Assembly: GCA_017409845.1 (NCBI GenBank)
Contig: JAFQRY010000010.1
Span: 62,001-126,000 of the forward strand
DNA from: Clostridia bacterium
GTDB lineage: Bacteria; Bacillota; Clostridia; Oscillospirales; Acutalibacteraceae
Length of the DNA stretch: 64,000 nucleotides
Direction: 5' to 3'
Under the pieces are notes generated by a model, which was given only the letters and a program-made list of their open reading frames with translations, was not told the DNA's origin and ran no database searches. Below are positions 25,342 through 34,162 of this stretch, piece after piece (positions within the stretch are counted from its first letter, which is position 1; each line of letters starts with the position of its first letter). The position numbers and the translations under genes were made by a program.

Positions 25342-26238
25342 TTAATGCTGATTTTGCTCCGTATAAATCGAAGCATCGTTTGTGTAAGCGATATCAAGGG
25401 TTTTGAGGTCCATGTTATAAATCATAAAAACTCCGTAATCGCCTTCCGTGGCCGATTTTATGAGGTCGGAGATGATGACTCTGCAGCCGTCAATGGTATC
25501 CATCAGCATAACGCCTTTATAGCCCTCGGCTTCAAAACTGTAAAAATATTTTTCAAAATCCGCCTGCTCAACTCCCACAAAGCCGTTTGCAAAGCGGAAT
25601 TCCCAATGCCATGAAGGGGCGGCAAAGCTGCCGTCAAATTCGGTTGTGATGCGGTCTCCGTTACCGTCATGTGCACAGTAGGAGCCGATGCTCATGCAGT
25701 AGCCGTTGAATTTCGGAAAGATTTCAGCAAGCTTATCGGAAAAATTATCAACGCAGTCGGCAATGTCGATTACAAAAATCATTTCACCGTTGTCAATCGC
25801 CGTTGATTCCTGGATTCTGATATATTTTTCTCCGTTCTGCCAGTAGCCTCTGTAACCGTCGGAATAATAGCTTGCATCGGTGAATTTCTTTATTCCTCCC
25901 GTGTAGCCGAGAGCTATGAGCTCGTTTGAAAAAGTATAAATTCCGATTTCCGGGCAGATAAATGTTATTCTGTAAAAATCCGTGCTGTAAGCGAATGCTG
26001 CCTTTTCGGCAAGACCCTTTGCAATCGAAAAGTCATGGGTGCCTTCGGGCGGAGCGGGAAAAGCCTCGGGCAGAACGCTCACTCCCCATTCGGTTATAAC
26101 GGGTGATCTGCCGTCTTTGACAGGCTCTTCGGATGCAGACTGAGCATCTGACGGCGTTGCGGGGGAGTCGGGGCTGCCTGAGCAGGCACAGAGAAACAGC
26201 ATTGTAAAAGCAAGAATAAAAGCTGCGGTTTTTTTCAT
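25342..26238 (-). CDS. Lipoprotein of unknown function
   Basis: The 298-residue protein has a signal peptide with a lipobox at LFLCAC (Cys19 preferred) and a Ser/Pro-rich linker. The globular part is rich in aromatic residues and Asp (DASYYSDGYRGYWQNGEKYIRIQ, FNGYCMSIGSYCAHDGNGDR, SWHWEFRFANGFVG). No family is recognised. The ATG at 26238 follows GGAGGAATAAAG. Divergently transcribed from the secreted papain-like gene across a promoter region with an inverted repeat. Confidence 0.55.
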   Translation of the reverse strand: MKKTAAFILAFTMLFLCACSGSPDSPATPSDAQSASEEPVKDGRSPVITEWGVSVLPEAFPAPPEGTHDFSIAKGLAEKAAFAYSTDFYRITFICPEIGIYTFSNELIALGYTGGIKKFTDASYYSDGYRGYWQNGEKYIRIQESTAIDNGEMIFVIDIADCVDNFSDKLAEIFPKFNGYCMSIGSYCAHDGNGDRITTEFDGSFAAPSWHWEFRFANGFVGVEQADFEKYFYSFEAEGYKGVMLMDTIDGCRVIISDLIKSATEGDYGVFMIYNMDLKTLDIAYTNDASIYTEQNQH

Positions 26239-26337
26239 CTTTATTCCTCCGTGAATCAAGATTTCTGTCTGATATTTTACCACAGAGATGTGTTTTTTTC
26301 AACTGTCACATGAGAATATATCCGAAAAGCAAAATAG

Positions 26338-26378
26338 TGCACCAAAAGGTTGACTAATCATAAGGTGCAGTGTATAAT
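26338..26378 (+). promoter_or_regulatory. Sigma-A promoter with flanking inverted repeat (possible operator)
   Basis: A consensus TTGACT (26350-26355), 17 bases, TATAAT (26373-26378). TGCACC (26338-26343) and GGTGCA (26364-26369) form an inverted repeat that straddles the -35 box, a position suited to a repressor or activator dimer. Confidence 0.65.
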
Positions 26379-26409
26379 ATAATCAAACTGAATTGAGGAG
26401 AGATTTGCA

Positions 26410-27909
26410 ATGAAAAAACTTTTGGCAATTCTTGTTACCGTGGCGTTGCTTGTTTCATGCGTGACTGCTTTCGGCGTTTATGCAGCGTACGGAATTGAGG
26501 TGACCGAGCTGCCCGTCGGAGTGTATCCCGAAAGCGAGCATGACTATCCGCATGATTTTCACCACAGATGGATTTATACCCATCCTACAGAGGCGGAAGG
26601 ACTTTTTGTTACCTTCTCTGAGGAAACCTCACTCGATGAAGAATACCGTTATCTGGAAGAAAACGGTAATCAGTATGTTACATACGATGAAATTTATTTT
26701 TTCTGCAGAGTATATAATCCGTGGGACGATTTTGTAAGCTACCGGGGAAATGAGCTTTCGGGAAAAACCGTTTATATTCCGGGAAATCAGTTTGAACTGA
26801 CCATGAATACTGACTCCGAAGGAACGGCCTACGGCTTTTCGATTGACAGAATATCCGTTGAGCCGCCTGAGGATGAAACAATGATACGTTATCATGTCAA
26901 TGATACCGAAAAGGTCGGTTATTACGGATGCTTCGGCGACGGCGAGGCAGTAATAGCAAATGCGAAAATAAATGGTGAATCCGGCTATGCTTTTTCGGGC
27001 TGGTCAACCGAGCCCGGCGGTGAATCGGGATATGTTGCATACGATACTCTTGAAGCAGGTAAGATCTATGATTTGTATGCGGTGTGGACAAAGCTGATGA
27101 TAGAGCCCGAAGATACATTTAATTTCTCCAACGGTAGTGTAGGATATATTCCTCCTGCAGATGATAACTATTATATGACCGATGAGCATTTTGATATGAT
27201 GATCGGCAATATTTTCAAGAATTTCGGTCTCGGACCCATTCCCGGTCCGATATTTGCCGCGGTGATTTCAACATTTCCTTCGTGGGAATTCAACGGCTCG
27301 TGTTACGGAATGTCTGCTTCTGTTTTCCTGAATTATCACGGAATTGATGAATTTCTTAAAGTAAAAGGTGCTGAACATCTGAGTGAAATCAGACCTGACG
27401 GCGAGGTTGTCAGCATGGTAAACTATTATCAGGCACAGTCTGCATCAAGCTACCTTTGCGAGAATCTTGCTCCTTTTCCCGGAACGGCAGTATACTCCGA
27501 GCAGCTTAAAAATATGTATGAAACCGTAAAAGAGGGCAATCCCGTTCTGTTTTCCTATTATAGCGGAAAATATCTTATAGAATCCGGTCACACGGTTGTT
27601 CTGACGGGTGCATTTGAGGATGCCTCCGGAAATAAATTTGTTGTTGCATATGACTCCAATTACGACTACTGTTCGGGTGAATGTCACTATTACAGAATCA
27701 GCCCCGATTTCACATCAATCAGTGACAGCTATCTGAGTCCGCGAGACGGAGGATATCAGATCAAAGGCTTCAACTGGACTGCGGATTATGAGCAGTTCAC
27801 CGCATTTGATATAAACGGTGAAGGCAATCCTCTCGTCTGGTACAAAATTTTCTTCGGTCACATTTTCTACTGGATGCAAACCGTATTTTCAGCTGTTTTC
27901 AGTGCATAA
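26410..27909 (+). CDS. Secreted papain-like/C39-like peptidase domain protein with InlB-type repeat
   Basis: The 499-residue protein has a Sec signal peptide (MKKLLAILVTVALLVSCVTAFGVYA). A beta-rich N-terminal region follows, then an InlB/Listeria-Bacteroides repeat at about residues 158-230, with its SGYAFSGWSTEPGG and YDLYAVWTKL ends. After that comes a papain-fold module with Cys in FNGSCYGMSAS, His in ESGHTVVLTGAF and Asn in VVAYDSNY, matching the Cys-His-Asn order of C39/C1-like domains. The C-terminus is hydrophobic. It is probably a surface protease or a transglutaminase-like fold acting on peptides outside the cell. It is monocistronic. Confidence 0.7.
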   Translation: MKKLLAILVTVALLVSCVTAFGVYAAYGIEVTELPVGVYPESEHDYPHDFHHRWIYTHPTEAEGLFVTFSEETSLDEEYRYLEENGNQYVTYDEIYFFCRVYNPWDDFVSYRGNELSGKTVYIPGNQFELTMNTDSEGTAYGFSIDRISVEPPEDETMIRYHVNDTEKVGYYGCFGDGEAVIANAKINGESGYAFSGWSTEPGGESGYVAYDTLEAGKIYDLYAVWTKLMIEPEDTFNFSNGSVGYIPPADDNYYMTDEHFDMMIGNIFKNFGLGPIPGPIFAAVISTFPSWEFNGSCYGMSASVFLNYHGIDEFLKVKGAEHLSEIRPDGEVVSMVNYYQAQSASSYLCENLAPFPGTAVYSEQLKNMYETVKEGNPVLFSYYSGKYLIESGHTVVLTGAFEDASGNKFVVAYDSNYDYCSGECHYYRISPDFTSISDSYLSPRDGGYQIKGFNWTADYEQFTAFDINGEGNPLVWYKIFFGHIFYWMQTVFSAVFSA

Positions 27910-27917
27910 AAACTCAG

Positions 27918-27950
27918 TCTCCTCACGGCGTTGCCTGTGGGGAGATTTTT
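27918..27950 (+). terminator. Rho-independent terminator
   Basis: TCTCCTCAC pairs with GTGGGGAGA (one T-G pair), followed by TTTTT. Confidence 0.8.
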
Positions 27951-27951
27951 A

Positions 27952-27980
27952 TTGCCATGCCGACGGAATTGTGATATACT
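27952..27980 (+). promoter_or_regulatory. Putative sigma-A promoter of the pseudouridine synthase gene
   Basis: TTGCCA, 17 bases, TATACT, 30 bases before the ATG at 28010. Confidence 0.55.
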
Positions 27981-28009
27981 CATAGTATCTTTTTTACAGG
28001 AGAATCAGA

Positions 28010-28885
28010 ATGCCGAGAACGATTGAATATACGGTAACACCCGAATATGACGGCAGAAAAGCGGTGCATTTTCTCAGAGGCGGCTGCGGTTTTTCCGCAA
28101 GGGTTATGAAGCGTGTCAAATACAGCCTCACCTGCAACGGAAACCGCCTGCGTACCATTGACATTATCAGTGCGGGCGATGTTATAGGCGTAACGCTTCC
28201 CGATGATGATGCCCTGCCCGAAGCACTCCATGCGGAGATAAATATTGTTTATGAGGATGACGATATCCTTGTTATCAACAAATCGCCGTTTATGGCAATG
28301 CATCCGACCCATAATCATCAGGGAGATACCCTTGCAAATGCCGTTACGGCTTATCTTGCAGAAAAGGGGAAGGGTGCCGCCTTCAGAGCTGTCGGAAGGC
28401 TCGATAAGGGCACCTCGGGTCTTGTTGTGTGTGCACTCAACAAGCTTTCCGCAAGCAAGCTGGCAGGCGGAGTGCGGAAGGAATATTATGCACTCGTTGA
28501 AGGCGAACTCAGCGGAGAGGGAAGGATTGATGTGCCGATTTACAGACCCGACCCGATGAAAACCCTGCGTGCGTGCTCATATGAGCTTGGTGTTGAGCCT
28601 GCTGTTACAAACTGGAGGGCGGAAAAGTGCTTCAAAGGTGCAACGCTTCTGAGTCTTCGTCTTGAAACGGGCAGAACACATCAGATCAGGGTTCACATGG
28701 CTTTTTCGGGTCATCCGCTTGCAGGCGACGACATGTACGGCAGCTTTATGACGGAGATCGGGCATCAGCTGCTCCATTGCCGCAGATGCTTTTTTACTCA
28801 TCCCGTAACGGGAGAAGAGCTGGAATTTGAGGCGGATTTTTGGGAGGATTTCACGAATGCGGTGAATTCTCTCGGCGTTTTTTGA
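28010..28885 (+). CDS. RluA-family pseudouridine synthase
   Basis: These enzymes isomerise specific uridines in 23S rRNA or tRNA. The 291-residue protein has an N-terminal S4-like RNA-binding region (about residues 10-70: LRGGCGFSARVMKRVK). The catalytic domain carries VINKSPFMAMHP and the catalytic Asp in GRLDKGTSGLVV. GRTHQIRVHMAFSGHPLAGDDMYG is the closing family motif. It is closest to the RluD/YhcT/YjbO-type branch of Firmicutes; the target position cannot be predicted. Confidence 0.88.
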   Translation: MPRTIEYTVTPEYDGRKAVHFLRGGCGFSARVMKRVKYSLTCNGNRLRTIDIISAGDVIGVTLPDDDALPEALHAEINIVYEDDDILVINKSPFMAMHPTHNHQGDTLANAVTAYLAEKGKGAAFRAVGRLDKGTSGLVVCALNKLSASKLAGGVRKEYYALVEGELSGEGRIDVPIYRPDPMKTLRACSYELGVEPAVTNWRAEKCFKGATLLSLRLETGRTHQIRVHMAFSGHPLAGDDMYGSFMTEIGHQLLHCRRCFFTHPVTGEELEFEADFWEDFTNAVNSLGVF

Positions 28886-28944
28886 ATAATTATCCGAAAA
28901 AACCGCTTTTATATAGCTTTTTTGAAATAAAAATGCAATTTTGC

Positions 28945-28973
28945 TTTACTTTTTATAATGTTGATGTTATAAT
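28945..28973 (+). promoter_or_regulatory. Sigma-A promoter of the amino-acid ABC operon
   Basis: TTTACT, 17 bases, TATAAT, 30 bases before the ATG at 29004. Confidence 0.7.
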
Positions 28974-29003
28974 ACCACTATCAAAATTATGGAGGTAATT
29001 CCG

Positions 29004-29864
29004 ATGAAAAAATTTGTTAAGATTTTTGCTGTGATTATGGTAATCGCAACAATGGTTTCGGTATTTGCTGCTTGCGGCGGAAATACAAACACAGAAGAGC
29101 CCGATGCAGCCAAGGATGCAAAGCTTGCAATTCTTGACACCGAATACATAACCGAAGATTATGCTATTGCAGTTGCAAAAGAAGATACTCAGCTTCTTGC
29201 CGATATCAACGCAGCTCTCAATCAGCTCAAGGAAAACGGAACAGTAAAGAAGATTCAGGATAAGTATATTTCAGGCGTTGAGCATGGCCTTGTTTTTCAG
29301 CAGAATGTTGAAGGCAAGGAAGTTATCAAGATGGGCACAAACGCCGAATTCCCTCCCTATGAATTCAAGGAAGGCGATGCAATCGTCGGTATTGATGCTG
29401 AAATCGCAGCCGCCATTGCAGATGTTCTCGGCAAAAAGCTTGTTATTGAAGATATGCTCTTTGATGCAACAATCCCCGCTCTTGTAGCAGGCAAGATTGA
29501 TTTTATCATGGCAGGTCTTACCGTTACCGAAGAAAGAAAGCAGTCTGTTAACTTCACCGATTCCTATGCAACAGGTGTTCAGGTTGTTATCGTTAAGGAA
29601 GGTTCGGAAATCACAAGTGCGGAAGATCTCTTTGCTCCCAAGGCAGACGGCAGCCTCTGGAAGGTTGGCGTTCAGCAGGGCACAACAGGCGACCTTTACA
29701 CAACATGGGATCTTGAAGAACCCGAAGAAGGCGAGCCTACCGCACAGATCGAGCGCTACAACAAGGGTGCAGACGCCGTTCAGGCTCTTGTAGCAGGCAA
29801 GGTTGACTGCGTTGTTATTGATAACGAGCCTGCAAAGGAATTTGTTGCGGTTAATAACAAATAA
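29004..29864 (+). CDS. Amino-acid ABC transporter substrate-binding lipoprotein, apparently circularly permuted
   Basis: The 286-residue family-3 solute-binding protein has a lipobox SVFAAC (Cys24) and delivers an amino acid to the permease that follows. Its order is unusual. Residues 40-90 (LAILDTEYITEDYAIAVAK and NAALNQLKENGTVKKIQDKY) look like the normal C-terminal end of such proteins. The usual N-terminal start (GTNAEFPPYEFKE) begins only near residue 111. The protein then stops right after VVIDNEPAKEFVAVNNK, where that C-terminal segment would normally follow. The sequence therefore reads as a circular permutation with the last strand-helix unit moved to the front. GGAGG precedes the ATG. 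The operon continues with permease and ATPase genes. Confidence 0.88.
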   Translation: MKKFVKIFAVIMVIATMVSVFAACGGNTNTEEPDAAKDAKLAILDTEYITEDYAIAVAKEDTQLLADINAALNQLKENGTVKKIQDKYISGVEHGLVFQQNVEGKEVIKMGTNAEFPPYEFKEGDAIVGIDAEIAAAIADVLGKKLVIEDMLFDATIPALVAGKIDFIMAGLTVTEERKQSVNFTDSYATGVQVVIVKEGSEITSAEDLFAPKADGSLWKVGVQQGTTGDLYTTWDLEEPEEGEPTAQIERYNKGADAVQALVAGKVDCVVIDNEPAKEFVAVNNK

Positions 29865-29885
29865 GCAATAAATCGGCAATCAAAC

Positions 29886-29916
29886 GGGGCGGGGAATTTA
29901 CTCCGTCCCATATTTC
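29886..29916 (+). terminator. Weak intra-operon hairpin after the binding protein
   Basis: GGGGCGGGG pairs with CTCCGTCCC (two G-T pairs), followed by ATATTT. It may attenuate or stabilise the mRNA so that the binding protein is made in excess. Confidence 0.5.
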
Positions 29917-29935
29917 TGTAAACAGGTGAAAAATA

Positions 29936-30691
29936 ATGAATATAAATTCTTTTTTCGGCAGGATAGTCGAAATGTTCAATGATTTAAAGGAAGAATTTAT
30001 CTTTTGCTTTATTGAAGGCGACAGATGGAAATGGCTTGTTGACGGCTTCTTTATAACGCTTCAGATAACCTTGTATTCCGTTCTTCTCGGTATCGCAATC
30101 GGCGTTGTTGTTGCTATTGTGAGGTCAACATACGATAATAATGCGGGCACAATCCGAAATCCCGTCGGAAAAGCGGTTTTAAAAGTGCTTAATGCAATTT
30201 CAAAGCTTTATCTTACCGTTATCCGCGGAACTCCGGTTGTTGTTCAGCTTATGCTGATGTATTATGTTATTCTTGTTTCGGTTGACAGCAAGGTGCTTGT
30301 TGCGTCGCTTGCATTCGGTATCAACTCGGGTGCTTATGTTGCGGAAATAGTCCGCTCGGGCATTATGTCGATTGACAAGGGTCAGTTTGAGGCGGGCAGA
30401 AGCCTCGGTCTGAGCTATACGCAGACGATGATTAAGATAATTATTCCTCAGGCATTCAAAAACGTTCTTCCCACGCTTGCAAACGAATTTATCGTTCTTC
30501 TCAAGGAAACCTCGGTTTCGGGCTACGTTGCCCTTGAAGATATCACAAAAGCAGGCGACCTTATCAGAAGCCGCACCTATTCGGCGTTCATGCCTCTGAT
30601 TGCGGTTGCGATAATCTATCTTGTGCTTGTTGTGTTCTTCACAAAATTGGTAAGTATTCTCGAAAGGAGGCTGCGTAACAGTGACCACTGA
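29936..30691 (+). CDS. Amino-acid ABC transporter permease (HisM/GlnP type)
   Basis: This 251-residue membrane subunit has five or six helices. The binding-protein-dependent transport signature [22 protein letters not shown] is the EAA loop that contacts the ATPase. [14 protein letters not shown] is the usual periplasmic-side motif of polar amino-acid permeases. The N-terminal extension of about 30 residues ([18 protein letters not shown]) is typical of Clostridial members. It overlaps the start of the ATPase gene by 11 bases. Confidence 0.92.
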   Translation: MNINSFFGRIVEMFNDLKEEFIFCFIEGDRWKWLVDGFFITLQITLYSVLLGIAIGVVVAIVRSTYDNNAGTIRNPVGKAVLKVLNAISKLYLTVIRGTPVVVQLMLMYYVILVSVDSKVLVASLAFGINSGAYVAEIVRSGIMSIDKGQFEAGRSLGLSYTQTMIKIIIPQAFKNVLPTLANEFIVLLKETSVSGYVALEDITKAGDLIRSRTYSAFMPLIAVAIIYLVLVVFFTKLVSILERRLRNSDH

Positions 30692-31424
30692 TAATACTAT
30701 TATCAAAGTATCGGGCCTCAGAAAGAGCTTCGGCTCGCTCGATGTTCTTAAGGGTATTGATACGGAAATCAAAAAAGGCGAAGTAGTTGTTGTTATCGGT
30801 CCTTCGGGCTCGGGAAAATCGACATTCCTGCGCTGCCTTAACAGACTTGAGGAGCCTACAGACGGTATTATTGAGTTTGACGGTGTCAATATTACCGATA
30901 AAAAGGTCAATATCAATAAGCACCGTGAAAAGATGGGAATGGTTTTTCAGCAGTTCAATCTTTTCAATAACCACACGATTCTTAAAAATATTACTCTTGC
31001 TCCCGTCAAGCTCGGTCTTATGAAAAAGGACGAAGCCGAAAAGAACGCAATGGAGCTTCTTAAGAGGGTCGGTCTTGAAGAAAAGGCGAAGGCGTATCCT
31101 TCACAGCTTTCGGGCGGTCAGAAGCAGAGAGTTGCAATAGTCCGTGCTCTTGCGATGAATCCCGAGGTTATGCTTTTTGACGAACCCACCTCCGCTCTTG
31201 ACCCTGAAATGGTCGGAGAGGTTCTTGAGGTTATGAAGGAGCTTGCAAACTCAGGCATGACTATGGTTGTTGTTACCCACGAAATGGGTTTTGCAAGAGA
31301 AGTCGGAACAAGGGTTGTTTTTATGGATGAAGGCGTTATCATGGAAGAAAACAGCCCCGAAGAATTTTTTGCGAATCCTCAGAATCCCCGACTCAGGGAT
31401 TTCCTTTCAAAGGTACTCATATAA
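30681..31424 (+). CDS. Amino-acid ABC transporter ATP-binding protein (GlnQ type)
   Basis: This 247-residue ATPase has Walker A GPSGSGKS, the Q-loop [12 protein letters not shown] signature LSGGQKQR, Walker [14 protein letters not shown] and switch His in VVTHEMGFA. It energises the preceding permease. The GTG start lies within the end of the permease gene behind GGAGGC. Length and the [10 protein letters not shown] motif are typical of polar amino-acid importers (GlnQ/HisP). Confidence 0.93.
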   Translation: MTTDNTIIKVSGLRKSFGSLDVLKGIDTEIKKGEVVVVIGPSGSGKSTFLRCLNRLEEPTDGIIEFDGVNITDKKVNINKHREKMGMVFQQFNLFNNHTILKNITLAPVKLGLMKKDEAEKNAMELLKRVGLEEKAKAYPSQLSGGQKQRVAIVRALAMNPEVMLFDEPTSALDPEMVGEVLEVMKELANSGMTMVVVTHEMGFAREVGTRVVFMDEGVIMEENSPEEFFANPQNPRLRDFLSKVLI

Positions 31425-31430
31425 AAGAAA

Positions 31431-31717
31431 ATGCGGCGGGATGAAGACATCCCGCCATATGCTTTTATCAGTAATTGTGAAAATAAATAATGAAAATTTA
31501 AGGAAGGTCTCCGTCCTTACCCGAATGTTTTTAATAATAAATTTTTGTGTGTAGGGCGGGATGCCCGCATCCCGCCGTCGATAAAACGAAAAACCAATTG
31601 AAACACCGTAGGGGCGATTCACGAATCGCCCGGATACAATCGGTTATAGGCGGAGCCTGTCCTTAACTTTGCACTCTGCGAGGAAGCGGGACGGCACAGA
31701 GGCCGTCCCCTACGATA
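31431..31717. repeat. Dispersed palindromic repeat modules (intergenic mosaic copy 2)
   Basis: The gap 31425-31789 has no gene. It carries GGCGGGATG-AAGA-CATCCCGCC just after the ATPase stop, probably serving as its terminator. Then come module A (about 31485-31530), module B again (31555-31576), GGGCGATTC-AC-GAATCGCCC (31612-31631), and GGGACGGC-N6-GCCGTCCC (31688-31709). Most palindromes are joined by GTAGGG or CCCTAC linkers. Confidence 0.75.
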
Positions 31718-31789
31718 TAAAAATTTGGCAAGGGTGCAGTCCTTCCGGAATTTTGTATATACAGTCAAAATAATAAAGGCGGTGGAATA

Positions 31790-33013
31790 TTGAAAACAAA
31801 GCTTCCTGTATTTATTGAAAAATGCAAATATGAGCTTTCGGCTTTTTTGCTTCTGGTTATTCAGGCGTGCATGAATATAGATTTCAGAAACGGAATGAAT
31901 TCCAACTTTCCGGTTTATTACCTTGCTGATTTTTCAATGGGAAAAACCTCAAGGCTGCTTATAGGTTCACTGGTAAATCTTCTTACGGATAAGCCGACAT
32001 TAACATGGATCAACTGCTTTGCGGCTGTTGTTTTGCTGCTGACCTTCATCATAACCTCGCTGCTTATCGGCAGGGTGATAAAATCAACCGAGGGCAGGCT
32101 CAGAACGGTAATAACCGTTTTCTCACTTTTCTTTGTTTCGGGTGCATTCACCTTCTGGGGATTTTCAAAATTTTTCGGCATCCTCGATATCTACATGTAT
32201 CTTTTCACCGTGGTTTCGGTTGTTGCAGCCCGTAACAGAATTTTCAGATGGCTCATTCCCGTTTTCTGTATCGGCGGAGTGCTCGTCAACTATATTTTCA
32301 CAATATCATATTATCCGATAATCGCCCTTGTGCTTCTTTATCTTGTCGCAACAAGCGAAAAGAAGGCGGGGAATGTTATCGTTCTTCTTCTTTCGGGTGC
32401 GGTTTCGGTTGCACTGATGTTTTATTGCCTCATCATCGGAAAAACAACGGCAACAATGCCGTTTGAAGAAATGTGGCAGCTTATGGAAGATAAGCTCGGC
32501 TCTGAAATCAGCTATGATGCGGCAACATATTATGAATTCTATCTCTACGGCACCGAGGAACATTCGGTTAGCTACGGAATAGATATGAATGCTTCGGTAT
32601 CGGATTTCATTGCGGCGTTTTCAAGATATCTTTTTGAAACGGCACATAACTCAAGGGATTTTGTCACCGTTACAATAGGCGTAATACCGATTCTGGGCGT
32701 TTTCTGGTATATCTGGGGTAAATGCATCGGATATGCGGAAACGAAATTCAAAAAATTCGTTTATCTGTGCATCATGGCATCTCCGCTGTTTTCGGTTGTA
32801 TGCTGCCTGCTTTCAACCGATATAGCACGCTGGGCAGCACCCGGCATATTCACGCAGTTCATTCTCGGATACTTCATGTTTGTCTGCAGGGATAAGCCGT
32901 TTGAAGAAACGCTTCTCGGACTGAGAGCGAAGCTTAAGGGAAAGGCGTTTATCGTTCTTATAGTCTGGCTTGTCTATGCATCATTTTTTACATCATATAC
33001 CATTACGGGATAA
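31790..33013 (+). CDS. Polytopic membrane protein, possibly glycan-related
   Basis: The 407-residue protein has about ten membrane helices, with a large loop (KTTATMPFEEMWQLMEDKLG to MNASVSDF) near residues 220-275. The early motif NFPVYYLADFSMGKTSRLLIGSLVN and the charge pattern recall Clostridial surface-polysaccharide membrane proteins (EpsG- or GT-C-like), but no diagnostic motif is seen. TTG start behind GGCGGTGG. It is followed by the convergent epimerase and lies at the edge of the radical-SAM/heptose region, so a role in glycan assembly is plausible but inferred from place only. Confidence 0.5.
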   Translation: MKTKLPVFIEKCKYELSAFLLLVIQACMNIDFRNGMNSNFPVYYLADFSMGKTSRLLIGSLVNLLTDKPTLTWINCFAAVVLLLTFIITSLLIGRVIKSTEGRLRTVITVFSLFFVSGAFTFWGFSKFFGILDIYMYLFTVVSVVAARNRIFRWLIPVFCIGGVLVNYIFTISYYPIIALVLLYLVATSEKKAGNVIVLLLSGAVSVALMFYCLIIGKTTATMPFEEMWQLMEDKLGSEISYDAATYYEFYLYGTEEHSVSYGIDMNASVSDFIAAFSRYLFETAHNSRDFVTVTIGVIPILGVFWYIWGKCIGYAETKFKKFVYLCIMASPLFSVVCCLLSTDIARWAAPGIFTQFILGYFMFVCRDKPFEETLLGLRAKLKGKAFIVLIVWLVYASFFTSYTITG

Positions 33014-33017
33014 AAGC

Positions 33018-33045
33018 AGCCGGGTGTTCCGATGAACACCCGGCT
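33018..33045 (-). terminator. Rho-independent terminator of the epimerase gene
   Basis: AGCCGGGTGTTC and GAACACCCGGCT form a perfect 12 bp stem. The minus strand continues GCTTTTATCC. Confidence 0.75.
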
Positions 33046-33051
33046 GTACGC

Positions 33052-33987
33052 TTATATGTTGGAATATTTATTGTTTTTGATAATCTGATATGCCTTGGTG
33101 AGCTCTCTTATGCCGTCATCAAGCGAATAATGGGGCTTCCAGCCGAGAGACTCAAGCTTTTCGTTTGAAACAATATAGTTTCTCTTGTCGGGATCTTCGC
33201 CGACGGGAGCTTCAATATAGACAAACTTCGGAAGAACAAGCTTTATTCTTTCGCAAAGCTCGATTTTTGAGAGGTTCGAATCCGAAAGGCCGCAGTTGTG
33301 GGTGCCGCCCTCCATTTTTTCAAAATTCTCAATTGCAAACCAGAAGGCATTTGCCGCATCCCTGACATGAAGATAATTTCTTTTGAAGCTGCCTTCAAAA
33401 ACAACGAGAGTTCTGTCGAAAACGGCTCTGTAAACAAAATCGTTGACGAGCAGGTCGGTTCTCATTCTCGGAGATGCACCGAAGAGGGTTGCAAATCTGA
33501 ATGCGGTTGTGCCGCTTTCGCTGAGCACCGCCGCCTCCGCCTCAACCTTGCTTTTTCCGTAAATCGAAATAGGCTTTATGGGTGATTTTTCCGTGCAGAA
33601 GCTTTCGCCCTCGCCCAGACCGTAGCCGCTGTTGGTGCAGGGGAATATAATTCTCTGACCCTTTTCTCTCAGACGGAGAATCATTTTTATTGCATCAAGA
33701 TTGATTGAATAAGCTGAGCAAGCCTCCTTGTCGCAGATGGGAAAGCCTGCAAGTGCGGCAAGGGGAATAATGTAGTCCTTGCCCTTTATGGCTTCTCTGA
33801 CTGCGTTTTCGTTGCGTGCATCCGCATTGATCATTTCAAAATCCGGGTTTGCACAGCATTCGAGGAGAGAATTCTGATTATAAAAGAAATTGTCGAGCAC
33901 GGTTACACGGCAGCCCTTTGAGAGAAGAAGAGGAACAAGAACCGAGCCGATGTAGCCTGCACCGCCCGTAACAAGAATATTGAGCAT
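33052..33987 (-). CDS. NAD-dependent nucleotide-sugar epimerase/dehydratase
   Basis: This extended SDR of 311 residues has the dinucleotide-binding motif VTGGAGYIGS at the N-terminus, PLAALAGFP, the catalytic SIYGKSK (YxxxK), and RNYLHVRDAANAFWFAIENF, which is typical of sugar epimerases. It should act on a nucleotide-activated sugar in the cytoplasm. The ATG at 33987 is preferred (GGAAG 8 bases upstream) over the GTG three codons earlier. It is divergent from the radical SAM gene across the promoter at 34098-34126. Its place suggests it tailors the sugar made by the heptose operon or a partner sugar. Confidence 0.82.
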   Translation of the reverse strand: MLNILVTGGAGYIGSVLVPLLLSKGCRVTVLDNFFYNQNSLLECCANPDFEMINADARNENAVREAIKGKDYIIPLAALAGFPICDKEACSAYSINLDAIKMILRLREKGQRIIFPCTNSGYGLGEGESFCTEKSPIKPISIYGKSKVEAEAAVLSESGTTAFRFATLFGASPRMRTDLLVNDFVYRAVFDRTLVVFEGSFKRNYLHVRDAANAFWFAIENFEKMEGGTHNCGLSDSNLSKIELCERIKLVLPKFVYIEAPVGEDPDKRNYIVSNEKLESLGWKPHYSLDDGIRELTKAYQIIKNNKYSNI

Positions 33988-34097
33988 TTTTTTCACTTCC
34001 GTAAAGATTAAATATATTCATATTCTATCACTTTGTCTGCTTTTAGTCAATGACGGCATTGATTTTTTCGGTAATTGCCGCAAATAGTCCTCGTTTG

Positions 34098-34126
34098 TTG
34101 ACATTATTATATTAAAATGTTATAAT
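34098..34126 (+). promoter_or_regulatory. Strong sigma-A promoter of the radical SAM operon
   Basis: A perfect consensus TTGACA, 17 bases, TATAAT; GTG start at 34163 behind AAAGGAGGAG. Confidence 0.85.
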
Positions 34127-34162
34127 TATTTGATTTATTTTATTATAAAAGGAGGAGTAACG

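Noticed and set aside
31431..31717. Remnant of an insertion sequence
   Set aside because: Inverted repeats are many and short, with no transposase fragment and no pair of terminal repeats enclosing a gene.
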